Below are positions 8,668 through 15,799 of a stretch of DNA of 64,000 nt, piece by piece. Origin of the DNA: Halogranum gelatinilyticum. GTDB taxonomy: Archaea; Halobacteriota; Halobacteria; Halobacteriales; Haloferacaceae. The DNA lies in contig NZ_FNHL01000001.1 in NCBI RefSeq assembly GCF_900103715.1, positions 1,097,295 through 1,161,294 of the forward strand, written 5' to 3'. Below the pieces are notes generated by a model. The model saw only the letters and a list, made by a program, of their open reading frames with translations. It did not search any database and was not told the origin of the DNA. A program made the position numbers and the translations under genes. Position 1 is the first letter of the stretch, and the number at the start of each line of letters is the position of its first letter.

Positions 8668-8739
8668 TGGACTCGCCGGGATTTGAACCCGGGGCCTTTC
8701 CCCTGCCAAGGGAACGATCTACCACTGATCTACGAGCCC
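8668..8739 (-). tRNA. tRNA-Ala(GGC), copy 2
   Basis: This is a complete 72-base tRNA with the same acceptor stem, G3-U70 pair, D stem and T arm as the copy at 7220. It differs in the D loop (AGTGGTA against AGGGGTA) and in the anticodon arm (TTCCC/GGGAA stem, TTGGCAG loop). The anticodon is again GGC. The stem changes keep base pairing, which suggests both copies are functional. Confidence 0.95.
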
Positions 8740-8895
8740 TCGTCGTTGACAAGCCCCCGGTACCTAAAGGACGCTTCGGTTTGGCTGCCCGAGAAGTCGA
8801 AACCGTTTAATCCGTGAGTCGGGCACAGATAGATGGGAACAGCGCAGCCGCAAATCTGACTCGCCCGTTTGGGCTTGGGATTGCGGTAGTGCTCC

Positions 8896-8922
8896 CGAGA
8901 GCCGTCACTGGCGGCTCTCGGA
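8896..8922 (+). promoter_or_regulatory. Stable hairpin in the rps15 leader region
   Basis: A 10-bp perfect stem (CCGAGAGCCG/CGGCTCTCGG) with a 7-base loop lies about 40 bases upstream of the rps15 ATG and is followed directly by ACA. It is in the right place for a leader structure of the ribosomal operon. It could also belong to a small RNA. No protein is encoded in the 220 bases between the tRNA and rps15, although the rps15 frame stays open. Confidence 0.4.
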
Positions 8923-8960
8923 CACGCTATCCTGCGGTCTGTGCGTTCCAACTCAATACA

Positions 8961-9425
8961 ATGGCACGAATGCACACCCGCCGCCGTGGCTCGTCCTCTT
9001 CGGACAAGCCGGTGGCAGACGAAGCCCCCGAGTGGAGCGACGTCGACGCCGAAGACGTCGAAGCACGCGTCGTCGAACTGGCAGAGCAGGGTCACGACCC
9101 CGCGGTCATTGGCCTGAAGCTTCGCGACGAAGGCGTGAAGGGCACGCCCGTCCCGAACGTCAAGCTCGCGACCGGCAAGAAGGTCACCGAGATCCTCGAA
9201 GAGAACGATGCCGCCCCTGAGCTGCCGGAAGACCTCCGCAACCTGATGGAGCGCGCAATCCGTCTGCGCGAGCACGTCGAAGAGAACGGTCAGGACGCGC
9301 AGAACAAGCGCGCCCTCCAGAACACCGAGTCGAAGATCCGCCGTCTGGTCAACTACTACCGCGGCGACAAGCTCGACGAGGACTTCCGGTACACGTACCA
9401 GAACGCACGCGAACTCCTCGAATAG
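8961..9425 (+). CDS. rps15: 30S ribosomal protein S15 (uS15)
   Basis: This 154-residue archaeal/eukaryotic-type uS15 starts with the usual MARMHTRRRGSSSSDKP N-terminus. I chose the ATG at 8961 because it gives this conserved start; the open frame runs 49 codons further upstream but that part is not protein-like. The core contains VIGLKLRDEGVKGTPVPNVK and RLREHVEEN-KRALQNTESKIRRLVNYYR, which bind 16S rRNA in the platform. It heads an operon with recJ-like, pcc1 and rps3ae, an order widely conserved in haloarchaea. Confidence 0.97.
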   Translation: MARMHTRRRGSSSSDKPVADEAPEWSDVDAEDVEARVVELAEQGHDPAVIGLKLRDEGVKGTPVPNVKLATGKKVTEILEENDAAPELPEDLRNLMERAIRLREHVEENGQDAQNKRALQNTESKIRRLVNYYRGDKLDEDFRYTYQNARELLE

Positions 9426-9431
9426 ACCCCC

Positions 9432-10613
9432 ATGTCGACCGCGCGCTCCACAGCCGAGGACGCCCCCGCCGCCGACGTCGCCGCGGCACTCCGCGAGGCC
9501 CCGTTCGTCCGGGTCGTCGCGCGAGCCGACGGCGACTCGCTGGCCGCGAGTGGCATCCTCGCCGCCGCCTGTCGGAGCGTCGGAACCCCGTTCCACGTCC
9601 GAGCGAACCCGAACCCGACACTCGACCCCGACGCCGACGGTCTGTCCGTCGTCGTGGGGTTCACGGGTGGTGACGTCGCCGTCGCTGGCGCGAGCCGGCC
9701 GGCGAGCGTGACCGCCTTCGAGGTGGCGCGGGAACTCGGCGTCGAGCCGGACCCGATACTCGGCCTCGCGGGCGTCGTCGCCGCCGAATCGACTATCGGA
9801 GTCGACGGCAGCGGCACGATTCTCGACGCGGCCGAACGTCGCGGGACGGTCGAACGCCGACCGGGACTCGCCGTCCCGACCGCAGACGTCAGCGACGGTA
9901 TCGCCCACTCGACGCTCGTCCACACGCCCAGTTCGGGCGAGGTGGAGCGCGTCAGAGCGGAGCTGGCCGAGATGGACCTTCCCGCCGAACTCGACGAGGA
10001 GGCCCACCGTCGGCTCGCATCCGTCGTCGCCATCGACGCCACGACGGCCGAGGGCGCGACGCCCCGTGCCGCCGAGGCAGTCGAGCGGGCACTCCGCCCC
10101 TACGCGACGCCCGAGGCGACGTTCGAGACGGTCGGCGGCTACGCCGACGTGCTCGAAGCCGTCGCGCACGAACAGCCCGGAACCGGCGTGGCACTCGCAC
10201 TGGGCCACGGTGAGGCAGCGCGAACTGCCGCACTCGACGCCTGGCGCGCCCACGCCATCGCGGCCCACCGCCTCCTCCGAGAGGCCACCACGGGTCGCTA
10301 CGAGGGCGTGTTCGTCGCTCGCGTCGACGCCGACGCCGAGTCGGCGCGAGCGTTACCGACGGTCGCACGGCTGCTGCGGGACTTCCGTTCGCCGGAGTCC
10401 GTCGCACTCGTCGTCGCCGAAGACGTCTCTGGTCGGACGCACGCGGCCGCCGCGAGCGTCGAGGACCGAGCACTCGGTATCGCGATGGCCGACGCTGCGG
10501 AGACGCTCGACGGGACGGGCTACGGCACCGACACGCGCGGAGCAGCGCGGTTCGACGGGCAGAGAGAGACAACCGACTTCATCACGGCACTTCGGGAGGT
10601 GCTTGCGCGATGA
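9432..10613 (+). CDS. RecJ-like DHH-superfamily protein with degenerate motifs
   Basis: This 393-residue protein begins six bases after rps15. It resembles the archaeal RecJ/GAN group: the N-terminal motif appears as ARADGDSLAASGIL (about 31-44), and a later GVVAAESTIG matches the region around motif III. I find no DHH triad, however, so the metal-binding set for exonuclease activity seems incomplete. Non-catalytic RecJ homologues are known in archaea as partners of active RecJ proteins, or as the Cdc45-like member of the replicative helicase complex. A structural role is therefore as likely as a nuclease role. Its position between two ribosomal protein genes is typical for haloarchaea. Confidence 0.8.
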   Translation: MSTARSTAEDAPAADVAAALREAPFVRVVARADGDSLAASGILAAACRSVGTPFHVRANPNPTLDPDADGLSVVVGFTGGDVAVAGASRPASVTAFEVARELGVEPDPILGLAGVVAAESTIGVDGSGTILDAAERRGTVERRPGLAVPTADVSDGIAHSTLVHTPSSGEVERVRAELAEMDLPAELDEEAHRRLASVVAIDATTAEGATPRAAEAVERALRPYATPEATFETVGGYADVLEAVAHEQPGTGVALALGHGEAARTAALDAWRAHAIAAHRLLREATTGRYEGVFVARVDADAESARALPTVARLLRDFRSPESVALVVAEDVSGRTHAAAASVEDRALGIAMADAAETLDGTGYGTDTRGAARFDGQRETTDFITALREVLAR

Positions 10614-10843
10614 GACAGGCACGAATCGAGACGACACACGAGGACGCCCGCCGCATCGCCGACGCAGTGACCCCCGACAACACCGACTCGATGACGACGA
10701 CGGTGGAGGGAGACTCCATCGTCACCGTCGTCGAGCGGGAGACGACCGGCGGCCTCCAGGCCACGGTCGACGACTACGTGGTGAACCTGACCGTCGCGGA
10801 GACGGTCGCAGACAACGCAACACGACACATCAACCATGAGTGA
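10610..10843 (+). CDS. pcc1: KEOPS complex subunit Pcc1
   Basis: This 77-residue protein belongs to the Pcc1 family, the small dimeric subunit that bridges Kae1 in the KEOPS complex, which makes t6A37 on ANN-decoding tRNAs. The pattern of an N-terminal strand, helix with 'DARRIADAVTPDN' and the closing helix ('LTVAETVADNATRHI') fits. The ATG overlaps the recJ-like stop as ATGA, and its own stop overlaps the rps3ae start, so all four genes are translationally coupled. Confidence 0.9.
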   Translation: MRQARIETTHEDARRIADAVTPDNTDSMTTTVEGDSIVTVVERETTGGLQATVDDYVVNLTVAETVADNATRHINHE

Positions 10844-11480
10844 ACGATCCGTATCCAAGCAGAAGAAGGGAAAGCGATGGTACTCCATTCTCGCGCCCGA
10901 GCAGTTCGACCGCGCGGAACTCGGCGAGACCTTCGCTGACGAGACAGAACAGATCGTCGGGCGGACCATCCAGGTCACCCTCGGCGAACTCACCGGCGAC
11001 GCCGGTGCCAACAACACGAAGCTGACCTTCAAGATCACCGACGTCGGCAGCGACTCGGCGTACACCGAGTTCGTCCAGCACGAACTCACCCGTGACTACC
11101 TCCGTAGTCTCGTCCGCCGCGGTGCCTCGAAGGTCGCCGCCAACATCACCGTCCTGACGAAGGACGACTACCGCGTCCAGCTCCAGCCGGTCGCCTTCAC
11201 GACGAAGAAGGCCGACAAGAGCCAGGAGAAGGCCATCCGCAAGGTCATGACCCAGATCGTCGAGGACGCCGCCGTCGACCGCACGTTCGCGGACCTCGTC
11301 GACAGCATCGTCGAGGGCCGTCTCTCCTCCGCCATCTACGGCGAGGCAAAGACCATCTACCCGCTGCGCCGCGTCGAGATCCAGAAGCTCTCGCTCGAAG
11401 CGCGTCCGGAAGAGGTCGCCGCCGAGGAAGAGGCCGCCGTCGACGTCGACGACGACGAAGTCGCAGTCGACGAAGCGTAA
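10836..11480 (+). CDS. rps3ae: 30S ribosomal protein S3Ae (eS1)
   Basis: This 214-residue archaeal/eukaryotic ribosomal protein eS1 has the conserved KQKKGKRWYSILAP start, the 'NNTKLTFKITDV' strand and the 'EFVQHELTRDYLRSLVRRG' helix. It ends with an acidic tail (about residues 190-214), as is common in haloarchaea. It is the last gene of the rps15 operon and starts eight bases before the pcc1 stop. Confidence 0.97.
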   Translation: MSERSVSKQKKGKRWYSILAPEQFDRAELGETFADETEQIVGRTIQVTLGELTGDAGANNTKLTFKITDVGSDSAYTEFVQHELTRDYLRSLVRRGASKVAANITVLTKDDYRVQLQPVAFTTKKADKSQEKAIRKVMTQIVEDAAVDRTFADLVDSIVEGRLSSAIYGEAKTIYPLRRVEIQKLSLEARPEEVAAEEEAAVDVDDDEVAVDEA

Positions 11481-11549
11481 GACCGCAGTCGCGGTTCCGA
11501 TTCTCCGTTTATTCGTCCGCGTGAGTCGCTACGCGCTCCGCTTCAGTTC

Positions 11550-11966
11550 TCACTCTTCGACGATAATCCGCCCGACCATCCCGCCCTGTTCGTGGGGGAT
11601 GCAGACGTACTCGTAGCGGCCGGGGACCTCGAAGGTGTGGCTGTAGCTCTCGCCGCTGCTGATCTGCCCCCCGGCGAAGCCCTCCTGTCGGAACGCCTCG
11701 CGAGCCGCCTGTTCGTTCTCGTAGCCGCCGGTCGCGAAGTAGTCGGCCGCGTCGGGAATCGCGTTCTCGTAGGCCGTCACGGTGTGGCCGCGGGTACTCG
11801 CGTTATACCAGGTGACCGTGTCGCCGACGCTGACGGTGTACTCGTACGGGTCGAACGCCGACGCACGCATCAGGATGTCGCCCTGCGACCCACTGACGCC
11901 CGCACAGCCCGCGACGGCGGCCAGTCCGGCCGTGCCGACGCTCGCGAGAAACGCCCTGCGTTGCAT
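11550..11966 (-). CDS. Halocyanin-like blue copper lipoprotein
   Basis: This 138-residue cupredoxin is an electron carrier attached to the outer face of the membrane. The N-terminus has a twin-arginine start (MQRRAFLAS) and a lipobox ending at Cys21 (AAVAGC), so Tat export and lipid anchoring are expected. The type 1 copper ligands are all present: His61, Cys122, His125 and Met130 (GHTVTAY and CIPHEQGGM). The insertion at residues 70-100 is longer than in classical plastocyanins. It converges on the rps3ae gene. Confidence 0.9.
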   Translation of the reverse strand: MQRRAFLASVGTAGLAAVAGCAGVSGSQGDILMRASAFDPYEYTVSVGDTVTWYNASTRGHTVTAYENAIPDAADYFATGGYENEQAAREAFRQEGFAGGQISSGESYSHTFEVPGRYEYVCIPHEQGGMVGRIIVEE

Positions 11967-12071
11967 ACTCGACGTTCGGGGTTCGACCGATAAATGCGGC
12001 GTGGTTCGTCAGTCGAATCTCGGAGGCTCCGGATATAAACACGTAAAACGGTCCTCGCCGACTCCCGAGAC

Positions 12072-12749
12072 ATGAAGCCGCGGTTCGTCGGTCGGTTCGG
12101 GCTTGCCGATTACGTCACCGTCAGCAACGCGGCACTCGGCTTTCTGGCTACCGTCGCCGCCGCAATCGACCCGACGCTGGCGGCTCGGCTCATCCTCCTC
12201 GGTGCCATCGCCGACGGTCTCGACGGCGTCATCGCCCGACAGTTCGGCGGCTCGGAGGCGGGACCGTATCTCGACTCGCTGGCCGACGTCGCCTCCTTCA
12301 GCGTCGCCCCCGCGTTCCTCGTCGTCAGCGTCGTCCGCGAGACGTGGGGCTTCGACCCCCTCCGACTCTGGGGGAGTGCCGTTCTCTGCGCACTGTTCGT
12401 CGGGATGGGCGTCACGCGACTCGGTCTCTATACGGCCTACGACAGCAAGTCCGACTCCACGGAGGGGGTGCCGACGACGCTCGCAGCGACCATCCTCTCG
12501 GCCGGCGTCCTCGCCGGATTCACCGAGCCGATCTTTCTCGTTCCACTGGTGGGGATTCTGTCCGTGATGATGGTGGTGACGGTCAACTATCCCGACCTCC
12601 ACTGGCAGGACGCGCTCGTGATGGGCGCAGTGCAAGCGCTCGCCATCCTGCTGTCGGGCTACGCGGGAGAAGTGTTCGCGTTCGGACTGCTCTTTCTCGC
12701 ACTTGGCTATCTCTTTCTCGGCCCGCGGTTCTACTGGCGCGGGACCTGA
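12072..12749 (+). CDS. pssA: Archaetidylserine synthase-type CDP-alcohol phosphatidyltransferase
   Basis: This 225-residue membrane enzyme has the CDP-alcohol phosphatidyltransferase signature ADGLDGVIAR(x8)G(x3)D(x3)D at about residues 45-70. There are six to seven hydrophobic segments. In haloarchaea the PssA-type member makes archaetidylserine, and together with PssD it supports lipid attachment by archaeosortase ArtA. The GFLATVAAAIDPTLAAR and 'GVTRLGLYT' phrases fit that subgroup better than the glycerophosphate or inositol enzymes, but substrate choice is inferred. No pssD or artA is in this window. Confidence 0.8.
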   Translation: MKPRFVGRFGLADYVTVSNAALGFLATVAAAIDPTLAARLILLGAIADGLDGVIARQFGGSEAGPYLDSLADVASFSVAPAFLVVSVVRETWGFDPLRLWGSAVLCALFVGMGVTRLGLYTAYDSKSDSTEGVPTTLAATILSAGVLAGFTEPIFLVPLVGILSVMMVVTVNYPDLHWQDALVMGAVQALAILLSGYAGEVFAFGLLFLALGYLFLGPRFYWRGT

Positions 12750-12758
12750 CGGCCCGGC

Positions 12759-13037
12759 TTACATCCCCATGTCGGCGGCGTCCTCGGGAACCGGCAGGTC
12801 GTGGACGCCGACGCCGAGCAGTTCCGCGGCGTGGTCGAGTGCCATGTCGAAGCCGTAGTATCGCTCCAACTCGTCGCCGTCGACGGTGGGCCGTACCTTC
12901 AGCATGGCGTAGCCGTCGACGTTCTGGGCGACGGCCGCCGTCCGTCCCTCGCGGCTGAACTCGAGGACGCGTTCGTCGTCCGTCTCGTAGTAGCGGGCGG
13001 TGATGCCCTCGGCAGTGGTTTCCGACAGATCGGACAT
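12759..13037 (-). CDS. Conserved haloarchaeal protein of unknown function
   Basis: This 92-residue soluble protein starts MSDLSETTAEGITARYYETDDERVLEF. I chose the ATG at 13037, since the open frame upstream overlaps the divergent KaiC-like gene promoter and is not protein-like. The sequence suggests an alpha/beta fold with no Cys, no membrane segment and no known motif. The end (VPEDAADMGM) is acidic. It converges on pssA with a ten-base gap and is divergent from the KaiC-like ATPase. Confidence 0.75.
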   Translation of the reverse strand: MSDLSETTAEGITARYYETDDERVLEFSREGRTAAVAQNVDGYAMLKVRPTVDGDELERYYGFDMALDHAAELLGVGVHDLPVPEDAADMGM

Positions 13038-13118
13038 ATCCGGCGGTTGGGGTCCGAGGCAGTCGAAACTATCGGTTAGGTCCAGATTTATATAAGACCG
13101 TGGAGATGTTCCTGACAG

Positions 13119-14615
13119 ATGACGGCACAAGTCTCAGCGACGGGAGACGCAGTTCTCGACCAGATGCTCGGTGGAGGCTTTCCGGCACGCCGAGCGACGC
13201 TGGTCACTGGCGACGCCGGGACCGGCAAGACGACCCTCGGGATGCAGTTTCTACAGGCCGGCCTCGACGACGGCGACGACTGTCTCTTTATCAGTACCGA
13301 ACAGACGCTGAGCGAACTCCGCGAGTCGTTTCAGCAGTTCAACTTCGATCTCGACCACGAGAATCTGACCTTCGCGTCGGTCCACGCCGCTCCGGGACGG
13401 ACGCTGGAAGGCGACGAGGAACTCGTCCTCCAGACGCTCGGTGCCGACGGCGAACCGACCTCGATGGGCTTCGACGCCCCCTTCACGGGCGAGTACATCC
13501 AGCAGCATCTCCAGCAGTTCGGCCCTGCCGACCGGGTCGTCTTCGACAGCATCTCCGGACTCGCTGCCATCACGGACGACGAGGAACGCTACCGACGGAC
13601 GATCATCGACCTCATCCGGTTTTTCACCGACCAGTTCGAGGCGACGACGGTGTTCACCGCCGAAGCCCGCACGCCGGGCGAAGGGTCGATGACCGAAGTC
13701 CTCCGGTTCGTCACCCACGGCGTGCTCGAACTCACTCGGCAGACCGTCGCCGAGGACACCCACCGCTTCCTCGAAGTGCGGAAGCTCCGCGGCGTCGACC
13801 ACGACCGCCGCACTTTCGAGGTCGAAGTGACGGCCGACGGCCTCCGTGCGGGACCCGCCCGCCGGTCGCAGCCACCGGCACTCAAAGACCACCACCACCA
13901 GCCCATCGGTATCGAGGGCCTCGACAACCTCGCTGGCGGCGGTCTCGTCCAGGGCACTGGGGTGCTCATCGAACAGGACGGCCGTGTCAACCTCAGCGCG
14001 CTGTTCGCCCAGCTGCTCCACTTCGCCATCGAGTCCGACTACGCCATCACCCTGGTCCCGACAGTCAGCTTGCGGGAGTCCCGCGTCCAGCAGCTCCTGG
14101 ACGGCTACGGTCTCGAGGTGGAGACGCTGCTCGCCGAGGACCGCCTGTTCGTCGTCGACCTCGTCGGCACGTGGAACCGCGAGTATGAGAACGTGCTCAC
14201 GCCGGACCACACCGCAGAGGCCGTCACCGACGCGCTCGCCGAACTCCAGACGCGGACCGACCGCTCGATGTTCTCGCTCGTCGGCACCGACGGACTCGTC
14301 CACGCGCTCGGCGTCGAAGGGTCGCGAACGGTCCGCTACGCGCAGGAGGCACAGCTCGTCGACGACGAGGAGATGCTGATTCACGTCGTCAATCCGGACG
14401 TCGTCTCCGACGCCGTCGGCGCGTTCTACGTCGACGCCGCAGACCAGGTGCTCTCGACGTGGATTCGCGACGACGGTCTCCAGTACGTCACGCTCCAGAA
14501 GTCACCCTGCGGCTTCGTCGGCAGCACGTCGCTCGTCGAGTATATCGACGAACCGCCCTACCTCCGCGTGCAGAACCCGCCACAGACGCGAGAGAATCCG
14601 TACGTCTGCGACTGA
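13119..14615 (+). CDS. Double-domain KaiC/RAD55-type ATPase, second domain degenerate
   Basis: This 498-residue protein has two RecA-like domains. The first (about 1-250) has a perfect Walker A (GDAGTGKTT) near residue 33 and a Walker B-like VVFDSIS near 145. The second (about 270-480) begins with the usual 'GIEGLDNLAGGG' but its P-loop position reads EQDGRVNLS, so it should not bind ATP normally. Haloarchaea use many KaiC-like proteins as signalling or gas-vesicle-related regulators, and I cannot assign a process. A 40-base sequence that includes its last codons is repeated just after the stop. Confidence 0.85.
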   Translation: MTAQVSATGDAVLDQMLGGGFPARRATLVTGDAGTGKTTLGMQFLQAGLDDGDDCLFISTEQTLSELRESFQQFNFDLDHENLTFASVHAAPGRTLEGDEELVLQTLGADGEPTSMGFDAPFTGEYIQQHLQQFGPADRVVFDSISGLAAITDDEERYRRTIIDLIRFFTDQFEATTVFTAEARTPGEGSMTEVLRFVTHGVLELTRQTVAEDTHRFLEVRKLRGVDHDRRTFEVEVTADGLRAGPARRSQPPALKDHHHQPIGIEGLDNLAGGGLVQGTGVLIEQDGRVNLSALFAQLLHFAIESDYAITLVPTVSLRESRVQQLLDGYGLEVETLLAEDRLFVVDLVGTWNREYENVLTPDHTAEAVTDALAELQTRTDRSMFSLVGTDGLVHALGVEGSRTVRYAQEAQLVDDEEMLIHVVNPDVVSDAVGAFYVDAADQVLSTWIRDDGLQYVTLQKSPCGFVGSTSLVEYIDEPPYLRVQNPPQTRENPYVCD

Positions 14616-14693
14616 CAGGGTGTGTCGCAGCCGATCATTGTACGTCTGCGACTGACTGGGTATCGCAACCGACCACTGCACGTCCGCGGCTGA
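14601..14693. repeat. About 40-base tandem repeat overlapping the 3' end of the KaiC-like gene
   Basis: Unit 1 (14601-14640) and unit 2 (14641-14678) share TACGTCTGCGACTGAC followed by a CGCA(G/A)CCGA(T/C)CA stretch. A partial unit 3 begins at 14679 with CACGTCCGCGGCTGA. The stop codon of the KaiC-like gene lies in unit 1. Each unit can form a short stem (CTGCGAC with GTCGCAG in unit 1), so the array may act as repeated terminator hairpins. Confidence 0.7.
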
Positions 14694-14749
14694 AGAACAC
14701 AATCTCACTTTCACGGAACGCGAGACCCCACAGCCGTTGCTGGCGAGTG

Positions 14750-15087
14750 TAGATGAAGTATGAATGGGGACGGGCCGAGATTGCCCGGTGTTCCGAACGC
14801 GGGTAATCTCGGTTGCCTCCTCCACCCCGCGATCCTGCGAGCGACGCACGTCCGGCGGTGGGCTGCTCGCTTCCGCGCCTGACCCAGTGCCACCGATCAA
14901 CGGCGAGTCGACGTCCCTGCGGACGTGTTTCGCCGAGCCGCTGTCCCCGAAGGACGAGGTTTCTACGTTGGCTCCCGAGGTCCACGCCGGTCTGACCGGA
15001 CGCCCTCGGCGTTCGGTCCCCGCTAAAGACTCTATCGCGGGAAATGAGCAGGGCCTAACTGCCCGACCTAGTCCACTCTACTCTACC
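14750..15087 (-). ncRNA. ffs: Signal recognition particle RNA (archaeal 7S RNA)
   Basis: The minus strand carries the invariant helix 8 of SRP RNA: GTCAGG-CGC-GGAA-GCG-AGCAG, flanked by GGTGG/CCACC, near 14840-14885. Upstream in the RNA are a GNAR-loop helix 6 (CGTCC-GCAG-GGACG) and the haloarchaeal elements GAGCCAACG-GAAACC and CTAGGTCGGGCAGTTAGG. This RNA scaffolds SRP54 and SRP19 and targets membrane proteins. The ends are set from an imperfect helix 1 between about 15087 and 14750 and may be off by 20 bases. A possible promoter (CGAAAGG-CTTATGA, about 15097-15113) lies directly upstream. Confidence 0.88.
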
Positions 15088-15152
15088 CGACCGTGTCATA
15101 AGGGCCTTTCGACTTGTCGGCGGAAAAATCGCGAGACGGCAGTGCGGCGGTC

Positions 15153-15572
15153 TCAGCCTCGGAGGACGCCACGCGCGTACCCAGCGGCACTGATCGGGAC
15201 GACCGCGGCGACGGCGACGACGACCCAGCGGTGGCTCGTCATCCACGCGGCCGACGCCGGGAGGTTGAACAGCAGCGTCTCGTCGACGGCGAGTGCCCAG
15301 AGGGCCGCCAGTGCCAGCGTGACGACGCCGAGGACGAGCGCGATACCGGAGACGAGTGCGGGGTCGGCAGTCCCGCGCGTCCCCGAGAGAAAGACGACGA
15401 CGGTCAGGACGGCGAGGAAGGCCACGCCGCCGACGCCGACCGCGCCCGAGGCGTAGTACTCACTGAGGACGGTCCCCGGTTCGCTGACGGCGACGTATGG
15501 CACTCCGAGCGTGACGAGTAGCGCGGCGCAGGCGACGACTCCGACCGTCGGTGCGACGTCTTCCAACTCCAT
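15153..15572 (-). CDS. Haloarchaeal membrane protein of unknown function
   Basis: This 139-residue protein has four predicted membrane segments (about 9-28, 44-62, 75-95 and 112-132) joined by short loops, and no conserved polar motif I can name. The first loop reads EPGTVLSEYYASGAVGVGG. It lies downstream of nothing on its strand and ends close to the SRP RNA promoter, so it is probably monocistronic. Family members are found in many haloarchaea without assigned function; that statement is from general knowledge, not from a search. Confidence 0.75.
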   Translation of the reverse strand: MELEDVAPTVGVVACAALLVTLGVPYVAVSEPGTVLSEYYASGAVGVGGVAFLAVLTVVVFLSGTRGTADPALVSGIALVLGVVTLALAALWALAVDETLLFNLPASAAWMTSHRWVVVAVAAVVPISAAGYARGVLRG

Positions 15573-15652
15573 ACGCGACCTCCGGACGGCTCGGAGATAA
15601 AAGATGTGAGACAGCTCCGGCGACGGGTGACGGCCGTTCGGCGGCAGATGGC

Positions 15653-15692
15653 GGCCGGTGACGGCCGGTAGTGGTCGGTAGTGGCCGGTAAT
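15653..15692. repeat. Ten-base tandem repeat in a divergent promoter region
   Basis: Four direct units of ten bases follow one another: GGCCGGTGAC, GGCCGGTAGT, GGTCGGTAGT and GGCCGGTAAT. The period equals about one helical turn. They lie between a membrane protein gene (minus strand) and the thiolase-like gene (plus strand). GTGGCCGGT also recurs in the region upstream of the ctaB fusion (about 30650). Confidence 0.6.
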
Positions 15693-15799
15693 GTCCGCTG
15701 GCAGTCGACGGCCGGCAGACGCCGACGACCGACCGACGGTCGCCCAAATCCGGCCGCCGGAGGGGAAAACTGTAAATCACTCCGTTGCGCGCCTCCCGT

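Noticed and set aside
7008-8739. Integrated mobile element between tRNA copies
   Set aside because: The enclosed genes are aIF1A and an ordinary SHOCT protein with normal codon use. There is no integrase or phage gene, so at most a remnant or a duplication is present.
8489-8810. Small frames that read DSPGFEP-type peptides
   Set aside because: These are translations of the tRNA T arm and acceptor end, a well-known annotation artefact.
12759-13130. Longer start (MCRHLSG...) for the protein ending at 12759
   Set aside because: The first 31 codons overlap the promoter and start of the divergent KaiC-like gene and look like translated promoter DNA; ATG 13037 gives a haloarchaeal-type acidic start.
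14601-14693. Possible CRISPR-like repeat
   Set aside because: Units are directly adjacent without unique spacers, only two to three in number, and no cas genes are near. No other region shows spaced repeats.
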